A stretch of 64,000 nucleotides of DNA from Natronorubrum sediminis. Its GTDB lineage: Archaea > Halobacteriota > Halobacteria > Halobacteriales > Natrialbaceae. Below, one piece after another: positions 8,853 through 17,241 of this stretch. Made by a program: the position numbers and the translations under genes. The first letter of the stretch is position 1; the number at the start of each line of letters is the position of its first letter. The notes under the pieces were generated by a model. That model did not search any database, was not told the origin of the DNA, and saw only the letters and a program-made list of their open reading frames with translations. Location: positions 62,001-126,000 of the forward strand of contig NZ_FNWL01000006.1 of the NCBI RefSeq assembly GCF_900108095.1, read 5' to 3'.

Positions 8853-10070
8853 ATGGACATTGCAGATATCGTTTCCACCGAGTACGCCGAATTCACCCCG
8901 GAAACGCCCGTTTCGAAACTCGTCGGCACCTTCGCGGATTCCGACGTTCGGGGCGTCGTAGTACACGGTGATGAGTTCGAAGGAGTCATCACCAGGAGAC
9001 AACTCGCGACGTCGCATCACAAACCGAATCAAAAGCTAGGGTCGCTGCGCTGGCACGTTCCCCGTCTCTCCCCCGACGAGGACATCCGTAAAGTCGCACA
9101 ACTCATGATCGACAGCGACTCGCAGTTCCTCCCGGTTTTCGAGGGACGTGAGTTGATCGGGGTCGTCACCGCCGACGCGGTCCTCCGAAAGGTCAAGCCG
9201 TTCCTCGAGGCGGCGACCGTTTCCGAAGCGTACTCCTCGGATCTGGTCTCGATCGAGCCATCCGCGAGCCTCGGGGATGCGCTCCACGTCTTCCGGGACG
9301 AGCACATCACACACATTCCGGTCGTCGAAGACAACGTAGCGGTCGGGATCTTGAGTCTCTACGATCTGACGGACTTCACGACTCGTGCCGAGGTACGGAG
9401 CCAGGGCGGCGACGCGGGCGGGATGGACCCGTATGGGGGCGAGATTTCGGACAGCACCGGCCGGACGCGTGCCGGTGGCTTCGGCGCCCGCGAGGGAGAG
9501 CGGACGCGGATGCTGGATCTGCCGGTCCGAGACGTGATGGTCTCGCCGGTGCGCAAGATTCACCCGAACGAGACGCTCGAGGCGGCAGTCGAGGAGATGT
9601 TCGAAGTCGACGGCTCATCGCTGGTCGTCACGACGGATGGCTCTCCCCACGGTATCGTCACGAAAACCGACGTCTTGGACTCGCTTACGTGGGAAGCCGG
9701 GGGCAACCGCGGCGTCCAGGTCTACGGTGTCGATCTGATCGAAGACGTGAGTTACGACGAGATCGTCGCGATGATCGATAAGTTCGACGACAGGGATCAC
9801 GGGATGTCCGTCCTGGATGCGAAGGTTCACCTCCACGAACACGACGAGAAATTGCGCGGGACGTCGCTCCTGCTCGCCCGCATCCGGCTCCACACCGACC
9901 GGGGTCTATACATCGCGTCGGGAGAGGGCTACGGTGCGAGCCACGCGCTCAACGAGGCGAGAGACGTCCTCGAGAGACAAATCCGAGACAAGAAGACCTA
10001 CGGACGGAGCAAGAAGCCGCCAAGTCCGGAGTTCTGGGAGAAACGCTTCGGCTGGATGCTGGAGGAGTGA
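8853..10070 (+). CDS. CBS-domain protein with C-terminal HPF/RaiA-like domain
   Basis: The 405-residue protein contains four CBS repeats. The first pair begins MDIADIVSTEYAEFTPETPVS; the second is seen at LVSIEPSASLGDALHVFRDE and VRDVMVSPVRKIHPNETLEAA. A Gly-rich linker (residues about 188-215, with GGDAGGMDPYGGE) separates the repeats. The last about 110 residues (YGVDLIEDVSYDEIVAMIDKF, LRGTSLLLARIRLHTDRGLYIA, ALNEARDVLERQIRDKK) resemble the beta-alpha ribosome hibernation/light-repressed (HPF/RaiA) fold. CBS domains bind adenine nucleotides, so a plausible role is energy-state-dependent ribosome hibernation. That is inference; the two-domain architecture is known in haloarchaea but not well studied. 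Confidence 0.8.
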   Translation: MDIADIVSTEYAEFTPETPVSKLVGTFADSDVRGVVVHGDEFEGVITRRQLATSHHKPNQKLGSLRWHVPRLSPDEDIRKVAQLMIDSDSQFLPVFEGRELIGVVTADAVLRKVKPFLEAATVSEAYSSDLVSIEPSASLGDALHVFRDEHITHIPVVEDNVAVGILSLYDLTDFTTRAEVRSQGGDAGGMDPYGGEISDSTGRTRAGGFGAREGERTRMLDLPVRDVMVSPVRKIHPNETLEAAVEEMFEVDGSSLVVTTDGSPHGIVTKTDVLDSLTWEAGGNRGVQVYGVDLIEDVSYDEIVAMIDKFDDRDHGMSVLDAKVHLHEHDEKLRGTSLLLARIRLHTDRGLYIASGEGYGASHALNEARDVLERQIRDKKTYGRSKKPPSPEFWEKRFGWMLEE

Positions 10071-10237
10071 CCGCCGTGCGACAATAGCACGGCGACGTAT
10101 CGAGAGGAACCGCACTCGACGCCACCGTCTTCGGTCGTGTCCCCGGCTTTCAGGCATACTGTCTCCCTTACACGAGCGCTGGTGGGTCCACGGTTTGGGG
10201 TCGTGATTTATTCGGCTGGCGAACGTCGATTCCGGTG

Positions 10238-10381
10238 ATGACCCGAACGATCGAGCTCGAGGACGACCTCGCAGAACGAATGGAAGGCCACCTCGAGGAC
10301 GACGAGACGCTCGAGGAGTTCATCGAGGAACTGGTTGCGATATACGAACAAGAAGGCAGGCTCCTCCAAGAAGGAGCGTAG
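10238..10381 (+). CDS. Small RHH-like protein (47 aa)
   Basis: ATG at 10238 starts MTRTIELEDDLAERMEGHLE, followed by DDETLEEFIEELVAIYEQEG and a TAG at 10379-10381. The pattern of a short beta-strand (TIELED) then two amphipathic helices resembles antitoxin/CopG-type ribbon-helix-helix proteins that are common as short haloarchaeal ORFs. No toxin gene is adjacent, and the lack of basic residues in the strand argues against strong DNA binding. The frame is too short for automatic callers but has consistent haloarchaeal composition and a conserved look. Confidence 0.6.
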   Translation: MTRTIELEDDLAERMEGHLEDDETLEEFIEELVAIYEQEGRLLQEGA

Positions 10382-10455
10382 AGGGGTAGTGAGTCGAGGC
10401 GCGAATAGCGGACGAACGACTGGAAACGGCTTCGATCGGATCACGCGGTGAGAAT

Positions 10456-11055
10456 ATGGAAAAGGGGAGTTCGACGGTTACACGACGGAAGCTCTCGGCC
10501 GCGCTCGTGATCGCAATCGCTGGGTGCATCGACGAGTTCGACGACGGCGGCGGTGACGAAACTGAAGAGGACAACCCCGCACTGTCGGAAGCGATCCAAG
10601 AAGGAGACGTGCGACTTACGAGCCCGGCGTTCGACGACGGCGAAGAAATTCCTGACGAGTACGGGTACGACGCGGAGAACGTCAATCCCTCGCTCGAGAT
10701 CGACAACGTCTCGGACGACGCCGAATCCCTCGTGTTCGTGATGGACGATCCCGACGCAGTCGAGCCGGCGGGTCAGATCTGGGTTCACTGGCTGGTGTGG
10801 AACGTTCCACCGGAGACGTCGACGATACCGGAAGATTGGGACTCAGACGAAGCCGTCGAAGGAAAGAACGATTTCGACGAGATCGGGTACGGCGGACCGA
10901 GTCCGCCGGATGAACCACACACCTACCGGTTCAAATTGTACGCCCTCGACGCCGTACTCGATCTCGAGGAGGGGGCGACCGTCGACGATCTCGGTGAGGC
11001 GATGGACGAACGCGTCGTCGCTCGAACGCAGTTGACAGGCACCTACGCACCGTGA
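10456..11055 (+). CDS. YbhB/YbcL-type (PEBP) lipoprotein
   Basis: The 199-residue protein starts with a short signal segment: RRKLSAALVIAIAGC has a twin arginine and the lipobox AIAGC with the lipid-anchored Cys. An acidic linker follows, then a phosphatidylethanolamine-binding-protein (Raf kinase inhibitor-like) domain. Its landmarks are VNPSLEIDNV, LVFVMDDPDAVEPAGQIWVHWLVWNVP, GYGGPSPPDEPHTYRFKLYALD and the end VARTQLTGTYAP. The DPDA, W.HW and GP.PP motifs are those of bacterial and archaeal YbhB. It is expected to be anchored outside the cell membrane. The ligand is unknown. Confidence 0.9.
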   Translation: MEKGSSTVTRRKLSAALVIAIAGCIDEFDDGGGDETEEDNPALSEAIQEGDVRLTSPAFDDGEEIPDEYGYDAENVNPSLEIDNVSDDAESLVFVMDDPDAVEPAGQIWVHWLVWNVPPETSTIPEDWDSDEAVEGKNDFDEIGYGGPSPPDEPHTYRFKLYALDAVLDLEEGATVDDLGEAMDERVVARTQLTGTYAP

Positions 11056-11206
11056 GATCCGTTCGCATTCGGCCCTCCGCTAAACTCTGTGCGTACTGTG
11101 CATATTTGTCGTCTCGAGGACGCGGACGGAGCGAGCGACGACATTAGCCTAGTCAGCTATACTGCCGTCATTCACCCTTGTTGAAACCGTTGCTGACAAA
11201 CTATAG

Positions 11207-11277
11207 TGACAACTGCAACTATTTATACACCGATTGCACAGCAGTCGTGCGATCAGGTATGCATTGGTTGCAGTTGT
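11207..11277. repeat. Promoter-like dyad repeat, copy 1
   Basis: A TATA-like TTTATAC (about 11222-11228) is followed by an imperfect dyad: GATTGCAC (11232-11239), a 7-base loop, then GTGCGATC (11247-11254), then TATGCATTG. A closely related copy lies at 13142-13209. On the plus strand it drives no visible gene, because the next feature is the 3' end of the AI-2E permease on the other strand. Confidence 0.6.
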
Positions 11278-11290
11278 TACCGTACCACGC

Positions 11291-12322
11291 TTACTGCTGC
11301 TGGGTCGGTGCTGGCTCGGGATACTCCCGAACCCAGATATCGATGATCAGTTTCATCATCCCGAGGACAATCGGACCGATAAAGAGGCCGACGAAACCGA
11401 AGAGTGCGATTCCGCCAAAAATACCGATGATCGTGATAGCTGGATTGAGCTGGGTTCCCCGGCGCATGACAATCGGACGGAGAATGTTATCTACAGTACT
11501 GATAATGAGTGCGCCGAAGGCCAGCAGTATGATCGCGGGAATGGGGCGGCCGACGACGAACAGGTAGATCGATGCAGGAGCCCAGACGATCGAGGCACCG
11601 ACGAGGGGAATCATCGCTGCGACGAACGTCGTCACGATCCAGAAGATGACGTTGCCGAGGCCGAGAGCGAGGAACACACCGCCAAGCAGGACTGCTTGCA
11701 CCGCGGCAACAGCGGCAGTACCTACCAACGAATTGTGGATCAACAAATTGGTTTCATCGAACAGCTCCTCACGCACCTCTGGCTCGAGTGGGAGGACGGT
11801 TCGAGCCCACGCAAGAGCCTGATCGCCGTCTTTGAGCAAGTAGAACAGGACGAAAAACAGTACGGTAAATCCAATAAAGAGCTCGGGCAATCCGCCGATG
11901 ATACTGAAGAGGTTTCCAGCAAGGCCTCGCGCACCCGTTCTGACGACGCCACTGAACGCATCCTCGAGGGTCGCGAGATCGACCTGAACACCGAACCGTT
12001 CCACGATCACGTCGTCGAGTTGGGAGACATCTTCGGGCTCGAACGCTGCGAAGAGTTGCCGGGCCTGATTCGCCGCAACACCGAGGATGAGGACGATCGG
12101 AAAGACGATCAAAAAGAGTCCGATGAGAATCGAGAGGCCGGCGGACAGTGCCGCACCGAACCGCTTTGAAAGTCGATTGTTGATGGGGGAGAGCGCGTAT
12201 GCGAGGATCACGCCGACCAAAATCCAGGTGAGAAACGGCAAGACGATCAGTAGGGATAGCAGTCCGACGAGAATGCCGATCAGCAGGAAGAACCGCTTCG
12301 AACGCGCCGATTCTGCACTCAT
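11291..12322 (-). CDS. AI-2E-family (PerM-type) membrane permease
   Basis: The 343-residue protein, MSAESARSKRFFLLIGILVG..., has the AI-2E transporter layout. Two N-terminal spans come first, then a large extracytoplasmic/soluble segment (FEPEDVSQLDDVIVERFGV...). Four to five C-terminal spans follow with the family signatures LLKDGDQALAWARTVLP, LGNVIFWIVTTFVAAMIPLVGA and LIISTVDNILRPIVMRRG. Members export diverse small molecules or Na+/H+; transport of autoinducer-2 itself is not implied in archaea. Its start ATG is at 12322. It is transcribed alone. Confidence 0.9.
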   Translation of the reverse strand: MSAESARSKRFFLLIGILVGLLSLLIVLPFLTWILVGVILAYALSPINNRLSKRFGAALSAGLSILIGLFLIVFPIVLILGVAANQARQLFAAFEPEDVSQLDDVIVERFGVQVDLATLEDAFSGVVRTGARGLAGNLFSIIGGLPELFIGFTVLFFVLFYLLKDGDQALAWARTVLPLEPEVREELFDETNLLIHNSLVGTAAVAAVQAVLLGGVFLALGLGNVIFWIVTTFVAAMIPLVGASIVWAPASIYLFVVGRPIPAIILLAFGALIISTVDNILRPIVMRRGTQLNPAITIIGIFGGIALFGFVGLFIGPIVLGMMKLIIDIWVREYPEPAPTQQQ

Positions 12323-12854
12323 CTATTCATGAAACGCTTTGGGTATTGGGTACGCCAACGATACCTCTCTTTTCGACTGCTACTGACTCGTGTGGAGTGG
12401 CGCGTCAAACCCAGCTACTCCTCGAATGCTATTAATAGGCAATTCGTGACAGCAGTGAAACTCGTCTTCCAGTGATCGTTGACCGAGCCATCTAACGATC
12501 AGTACAGCGCAAGCAGTTACCGAGACAGCTATTAACTGGATCTGACGATCCACATTCTCAGAAGATATTGCCACCCCTTCTACAGTTGGTGATCAGGATT
12601 GCGCTTCCGTGGTTTGTTGTCGTATTGATATACTGCTTTTCGTCAGGACCGATAGTAGCCTGGCCGTTCAGCAGGATATCGTTTTCGACGAACTCGGACG
12701 CCTCTTCGACCACGCGACTGACGGTCACATCGAACTCGAGTACGCGATCGACGACGGACGCCACGTGACTGCCGTTCCAGTCGGCGAACAGTAGCGCGAA
12801 CACGATTCCTCCGTCACTCAAAATATTATCTTGCTCGAACGCATACCTCGTCTC
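12323..12854. other. Gene-poor stretch with one doubtful minus-strand frame
   Basis: The 5' flank of the AI-2E gene lies at the left. A minus-strand frame from 12938 to 12558 (126 codons, ending NCRRGGNIF) is the longest here. It has a mixed hydrophobic composition, overlaps the start of the plus-strand gene at 12855 and matches no family I know, so I do not call it. Nothing else supportable was seen. Confidence 0.4.
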
Positions 12855-13049
12855 ATGCAGTACGATGAGATCGATTTGCGGGTTCGTGAGCGCGACGGCG
12901 AGCGAAGAATAGAAGTCGACGGATACTTTCGACCACATCCAGAATCGAAGTCATCCGAATACAGACGAAGTGCGATCGTCGACCTCACGGAAGCACAGGC
13001 GCGGCAACTGTACGACGAACTCGGTGAGCAGCTGGCGGCGTGGGAATGA
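12855..13049 (+). CDS. Small conserved-looking protein of unknown function (64 aa)
   Basis: ATG at 12855 gives MQYDEIDLRVRERDGERRIEVDGYFRPHPESKSS followed by AIVDLTEAQARQLYDELGEQLAAWE. The acidic composition, a beta-rich first half and a helix with the haloarchaeal pattern 'LT.EQA..L...L' indicate a real small protein. An in-frame start at 12831 would add MLERIPRL, which looks unrelated. I do not know its function. It lies just before the dyad repeat and the broken Usp. Confidence 0.55.
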   Translation: MQYDEIDLRVRERDGERRIEVDGYFRPHPESKSSEYRRSAIVDLTEAQARQLYDELGEQLAAWE

Positions 13050-13141
13050 GGGAATTGGTGCACGAGTAGTGTACCCGAGAAGACACACGGTACCTCGATA
13101 TTTACCAACGAGCGCAACCACTACGGTGCGTTCAACAATAG

Positions 13142-13209
13142 CAACAACTGAAACGATTTTACACTGATCGCACAGCTGTCGTGCGATCTAGTACGCATTG
13201 ACTTTCAGT
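13142..13209. repeat. Promoter-like dyad repeat, copy 2
   Basis: The ATTTTACACT box is followed by a perfect dyad GATCGCAC (13166-13173), AGCTGTC, GTGCGATC (13181-13188), then TACGCATTG. It matches copy 1 at 11207-11277 over about 60 bases. It precedes the broken UspA at 13279, so it may be that gene's old promoter with a regulator-binding palindrome just downstream of the TATA element. Confidence 0.6.
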
Positions 13210-13278
13210 GGCTACTATATCTGTGCGACTGTGAGATCGGCAGGATAGTTGAAATAAGTGCCAATCGAATGGAAGCGT

Positions 13279-13710
13279 ATGTTCGATCGGGCCCTCGTTC
13301 CAACTGACGGAAGTGGTCCTGCTACTGCCGCCCTCGAACTTTCCATTAAGATCGCGTCGACAACGACAACCGTTCATCTCTTGTACGTCTCCGAGGTGGA
13401 CGAAACCACCGATGTCGTCGGCGGCGACGAACTCGACGCGTCCGAACGGGCGGGTGACGAGATACTCGCAGACGCTTCTGAGTTGGCAAGGCCGCTGGAA
13501 CGTCCATCGAACGTGAGGTGCGACGAGGAAGTCCACGAGACAGAATTCTCGAGTACACGGCGAGCCACGACATCGATATCATCGTCATGGGCTCTCACGG
13601 ACGCAGCGAAATCGACCGCGAAAGAGAATTGATTGCAGCATCACGGAGCGCGTTCTCCGTACCGCACCGGCACCGGTGCTAACTGTACGGGCGCCCGGAG
13701 CAACCGAACG
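13279..13710 (+). pseudogene. UspA gene with at least two frameshifts
   Basis: MFDRALVPTDGSGPATAALELSIKIAS up to ADASELARPLE is a good UspA N-terminal half. Near 13498 the homology moves to another frame (SIEREVRRGSPRDRILEYTASHDIDIIVMGSHGRSEIDR). Near 13630-13645 it moves again (ITERVLRTAPAPVLTVRAPG). Together the pieces make a full Usp including the GSHGR nucleotide motif, so this was recently functional. As written, the longest product ends at 13632 with a scrambled C-terminus. Sequencing or assembly indels are a possible alternative explanation. Confidence 0.8.
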
Positions 13711-14059
13711 GCCGCTCGGTCGATGACTCGCTCTTTAGAATGGGCGACCTGGTCGACGAAACCGCATTCCCAAGTCCGTAGTTGCCAGATTGATCCGCCT
13801 CCTCCACTAAGTCGCTGCTGCTCACCCAGCGAAGACACTCGTCGTACTCGCCGTCGCTCAGCGTTCCGATCAATCGGGCTTTCTCGACCATTTGACGGGT
13901 GCAAATCGGCTCGAGCTGTCTGGAGGTGACGAACAACTCGACGATGTCGTCGAGGAGTACATCGCCGTTTTATACGTCCGAGTGGCCCATGCGGATCGCA
14001 CGAAGGACGCTCGTGCGATTGATTTCGACCTCCGCGGTCGCAGTCTCGCCTGCTCTCAT
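13679..14059 (-). pseudogene. Unknown protein frame interrupted by one stop codon
   Basis: From ATG at 14059 one minus-strand frame reads MRAGETATAEVEINRTSVLRA then IRMGHSDV and meets TAA at 13972-13970. It continues in the same frame as GDVLLDDIVELFVTSRQLEP, then ICTRQMVEKARLIGTLSDGE, YDECLRWVSSSDLVEE and more, to 13679. Both halves have haloarchaeal composition. The TAA lies in TATAAAA, so an alternative is that the second half is a separate gene with this as its TATA box, but the only start would be TTG at 13936. The family is not recognised. Its 3' end runs over the tail of the broken Usp on the other strand. Confidence 0.45.
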
Positions 14060-14164
14060 ACGAGCGTTCGCTACGGGGGTATCCTAAACTAGCTTCTCGT
14101 AACCGGTCCAATGTGTGTGATGATCACCGATAATACGTAAGGTCTCGATCCCGTTGTAATTCGC

Positions 14165-14383
14165 ATGAGTGCTACCGATCGTTTCGGCTTCGCCGTCGCG
14201 GTACTGTTCCTGTGGATCCTGGCTGTTGGCCTCGCTGGAATCGCACTCCAGAGTTTCGAGGGGGTTCCGTCTAGGTATTCGTTTACCCATACTATTTCGC
14301 TCATGGTCTTGGGAGGGGTGTTGTATCTTCTCAGCTTGACCTTCGTCAACTACTATGGTGGGATCGAATTTCGCTTATTCTAA
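14165..14383 (+). CDS. Small two-span membrane protein (72 aa)
   Basis: MSATDRFGFAVAVLFLWILAVGLAGIAL forms one membrane span, and HTISLMVLGGVLYLLSLTFV forms a second, joined by a loop SFEGVPSRYSFT. The tail is NYYGGIEFRLF. The frame is clean, starts with ATG at 14165 and ends with TAA. I do not recognise a family. It sits among decayed genes, so its functionality is uncertain. Confidence 0.5.
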   Translation: MSATDRFGFAVAVLFLWILAVGLAGIALQSFEGVPSRYSFTHTISLMVLGGVLYLLSLTFVNYYGGIEFRLF

Positions 14384-14603
14384 CTGGATTGCGATAACGG
14401 GCTCACTGAGCCACCGAATACGGGGGGAATTCTGACAGTCGCGGTTCCAGTGTATGAACGCCGTCGACGCGTTCGACCGGAACGTGACAAAATACGAGAA
14501 CGATCTCGGCGTCGTCGGCTTTGAGAGGAGACCCGCCGTTCCCGTAAACGTAATCGATTGTTAGAACAGCGGGACGGCGATACGCCTAATGAGCGGACCG
14601 GCC

Positions 14604-14825
14604 GGGATCGCTGATGGGACCACGGTTCTTACCAGCGACAGATCCCTCCGTACACGACCGCACGGTCCACTACTAGACGCGCTCGATCAGCTTGACTGTC
14701 GCGCCGAAAGTACGCAAGGAGACGGACGGGCACCGCTCGTAATAACAGGCCCCACCGACGGCGGCCAGGTATCGTTAGCGAACGACATCTCTTCGCACTT
14801 CGTCGCTCCTCTCCTGATGGTCGGC
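14604..14825 (+). pseudogene. AroA (EPSP synthase) internal fragment
   Basis: The frame contains GIADGTTVLTSDRSLRTRPH, then GPLLDALDQLDCRAEST, GDGRAPLVITGPTDGGQV and LANDISSHFVAPLLM. These correspond to consecutive segments of 3-phosphoshikimate 1-carboxyvinyltransferase (canonical DGTTVLTGDESLRSRPQGPLL, GRAPLVV and the GDxSSQF substrate-binding motif). Only about 75 of the roughly 430 residues are present. Both the N-terminal sixth and the C-terminal two thirds are missing, and the canonical Gln of SSQF reads His. It is a dead fragment; the ORF that spans it (14589-14903) continues into unrelated sequence. Confidence 0.85.
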
Positions 14826-15072
14826 GAACGTTTCCTCGATGACTCGTTTTCGCTCGGAAAATGGCGGAATCGGACGAGGCTCGTGGCGGGTTTCTATCGC
14901 TAGTCCGTCGCTCGTATCGCGCGCACCGTTTCAGCGGTTCCCGAGAGTTCGAGTCGATGCTGAATTCGGCCCGCGGACTCGTCAAAATTCATTCTTGCCC
15001 TTACTTTTTCGACGACGATCGCGGAGATAAATCTCACACCGGTAGAATGGGTTCCCGTTCCCACGATTCGAA

Positions 15073-15210
15073 ATGCTAGCTAGCGTTCTACCGCAGCGAT
15101 TTTCAGAGGTCGTTCCCAAAACGTACGCTCGAGGGCACGAACGGATGGCGACGCTCGGAACGATGGCCGGAGTGATCGTCATGCTGTTTCTCGACGTCAC
15201 GCTGGGTTGA
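15073..15210 (+). pseudogene. ZIP-family metal transporter C-terminal fragment
   Basis: The 45-residue frame MLASVLPQRFSEVVPKTYAR followed by GHERMATLGTMAGVIVMLFL and DVTLG ends at TGA 15208-15210. The EVVPxTxxxGHE...T.G...G..VML.LD..LG pattern is the last two membrane segments of ZIP (ZupT-like) transporters. The preceding helices are absent, and between MLASVLP and SEVVP the usual AAGAMLYV stretch is missing. This is therefore a remnant of a lost Zn/Fe uptake gene. Confidence 0.75.
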
Positions 15211-15269
15211 CACCGTTCTGATCCGGCCACTGGTCACGTCTAGCTGCAATCGCCAGATCTGATCCGCTG

Positions 15270-16160
15270 TTACGATTCATCCGGATGGCCGCTTACTAGC
15301 GTCACAGGAATTGACGATCGACGTGAGACGGTTTCCGCGACACTTCCAGTGATAATTCGCGTCGGCAAAGATCGGCCGTGACTACCCATAATGATCTGGT
15401 CGTAATCGTTCTCCACTGCGTATTCGCCGATGGATCGGGACGGCTCTCCGTACTCCAGTTCCGCTGTCTCGACGACGACGTCGTCACCTTCGATCGCTTT
15501 CTCTGCCGACGCGAGGATCGCTTCTCCTCGTTCGGTTAGATTATCGACGAAATTCTCTACGTACGTTCCTTCGATAGCGTCCACCTCGTACTCGAAGGGG
15601 AGCGCTACGGTGTGGAAAATCGTGATGCGCCCCTCGGGAAATCGGCTGGCAGCGTATTCGAGCGCAGCGACTGACTGTTCCGAGCCGTCAACGGGAACCA
15701 GAATGCGGCCGGATAGCTCTCGCTGCTCGAGTTCCGACTGAGATTCTGGAATGATCGTCGTCGAAACGGGCACTCGCCGGACGACCGCTTCGCTAACGTG
15801 TCCAAGGAAAGGCCGAACGATCGGTGACTCACCGTGGCTCCCCATCACGACGTGATCGATGTCGTGTTCGACTGTGTACTCGACGATCTTGCGATGTGGG
15901 ATGCCCGTCTCGAGCACCGACTCGACCGTGCGATCGTACTCCGACGCAATTTCGGTTGCGCGTTCGAGGATTTGTTCACCAGTTCGTTGGCGTTGTTCGT
16001 CGGATGGTTCACTGGAGCCAACCTCTCCGTAGGCGTCGTGCTCTACATCGAGGACGTGTAACGCAGTGACGGTTGCATCTGGAAACGATACGAGCGGATA
16101 CACGAGCCCTTCAATCGATTGTGACGATCGATCGATGGGAACGAGGATGGTGACTGACAT
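15270..16160 (-). CDS. Tandem-domain universal stress protein
   Basis: The 296-residue protein starting MSVTILVPIDRSSQSIEGL has two UspA domains. Domain 1 ends with VVMGSHGESPIVRPFLGHVSE, where the final Ser/Thr of the nucleotide motif is His. Domain 2 begins RILVPVDGSEQSVAALEYA and ends IIMGSHGRSLPTRIITGSVAETV, a complete G-x2-G-x9-G-S ATP motif. One domain is therefore probably the nucleotide-binding one. ATG at 16160 is preferred to the frame extension to 16265. It is transcribed toward the ZIP/AroA remnants, behind the M50-CBS gene on the same strand with a gap of about 130 bases. Confidence 0.88.
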   Translation of the reverse strand: MSVTILVPIDRSSQSIEGLVYPLVSFPDATVTALHVLDVEHDAYGEVGSSEPSDEQRQRTGEQILERATEIASEYDRTVESVLETGIPHRKIVEYTVEHDIDHVVMGSHGESPIVRPFLGHVSEAVVRRVPVSTTIIPESQSELEQRELSGRILVPVDGSEQSVAALEYAASRFPEGRITIFHTVALPFEYEVDAIEGTYVENFVDNLTERGEAILASAEKAIEGDDVVVETAELEYGEPSRSIGEYAVENDYDQIIMGSHGRSLPTRIITGSVAETVSRRSSIPVTLVSGHPDES

Positions 16161-16290
16161 GGTTTTCTTTAACGGCCACATCGTCCGGGACGACGTGAGA
16201 CGAGAAGATCGACCACGTCCAACCGGATAAATCAGTAGTGATCGATACACCTGAGCAACCCACAATCGTTTGGATGCTTCTCATTGTAGA

Positions 16291-17241
16291 TTACCATCGA
16301 GTTCGATTAACCGGTTGTGCTGACTCGCCGGACTGCCCGTTGGGCTCTGGAACCCCAGTGTACTCTTGCGCCGAGCGGGCGAATCCGATGTTGAGAGCGG
16401 TAACGACGTCCGTACGCGTTACGAGTCCCGCGAACTGGTCGTGCTCGTCGAGGACGACCAACCGACCAATGTCGTTTCGCTGAAGCGACGTGAGCGCTTC
16501 GATCACGTCATCGTCCAGAGAGAGGGTCTCGAGGTGGCTCGTCATCACTTCGCCGACCGTTATCGAATCTCGCTTCGACGGAGCGACAGTACGAACGTCC
16601 TCGAGCGTGACGACGCCGACGACGGAACCGTCCTCAACGACGGGGTATCCCGTGTGACGCTGGTTCACCATCCTGTCGAGGAGTTCGTCCACCGTGATAT
16701 CGGGCGCGACGGTATCGAGGGTATCGACAGGAGTCATTACGTCCTCGATCGCGATTCCCTCGACGGCCGCTTGAAGTGCCGTCTGGCGAGCTTCGGCGGT
16801 CGCCGTGATGTAGATGAAAAAGGCGATGGCGATCAGGATGAAATTGAAGGCGAAGAGTCCGAATAGCCCGAGTAAAATGGCGAACCCTTTTCCCACCTGT
16901 GCCGCTTGCGCAGTCGCCACGGCGAATGGGCGGTTGCGTGCCAGAATTGCGCGAAGGACCCGGCCACCGTCCATCGGAAAGCCCGGTAGCATGTTAAAGG
17001 CCGCGAGCACCACGTTGATGACCGCGAGATACGCGAGTACGAACTGAGCCGACTCGAGAGAGGCAGGCATCACAACGACGAGCGAATAGAACACGACCCC
17101 GAGTCCGACGCTAACGATGGGCCCAGCAATTGCTATCAGAAGCTCTTGTCGCCAGTTCGTCGGCTGGTCGGTAAGCTGTGCGACGCCTCCGAGCAGCCAC
17201 AGCGTAATCGAATCGATGTCCGGTGTCTGGTTGAGCGTCAT
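16291..17241 (-). pseudogene. Site-2 protease (M50) with CBS pair, N-terminus lost
   Basis: The frame (316 codons) begins [23 protein letters not shown]. From [12 protein letters not shown] on it follows the haloarchaeal M50-CBS membrane protease: [15 protein letters not shown], the second metal motif [16 protein letters not shown], more spans, then two CBS repeats ([20 protein letters not shown] and [18 protein letters not shown]). The N-terminal part with the HExxH zinc site is missing, so it cannot be an active protease. The break at about 17216 coincides with the start of an unrelated ATPase tail on the other strand. CBS-mediated or membrane functions of the truncated protein cannot be excluded. 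Confidence 0.85.

Noticed and set aside
12558-12938. 126-codon minus-strand frame
   Set aside because: No family, overlaps a better small gene at 12855, and composition is uneven along its length.
14454-14564. 36-residue plus-strand ORF (MNAVDAFDRNVTKYENDLGV...)
   Set aside because: Could be the start of a lost gene but too short to name; lies in a decayed stretch.
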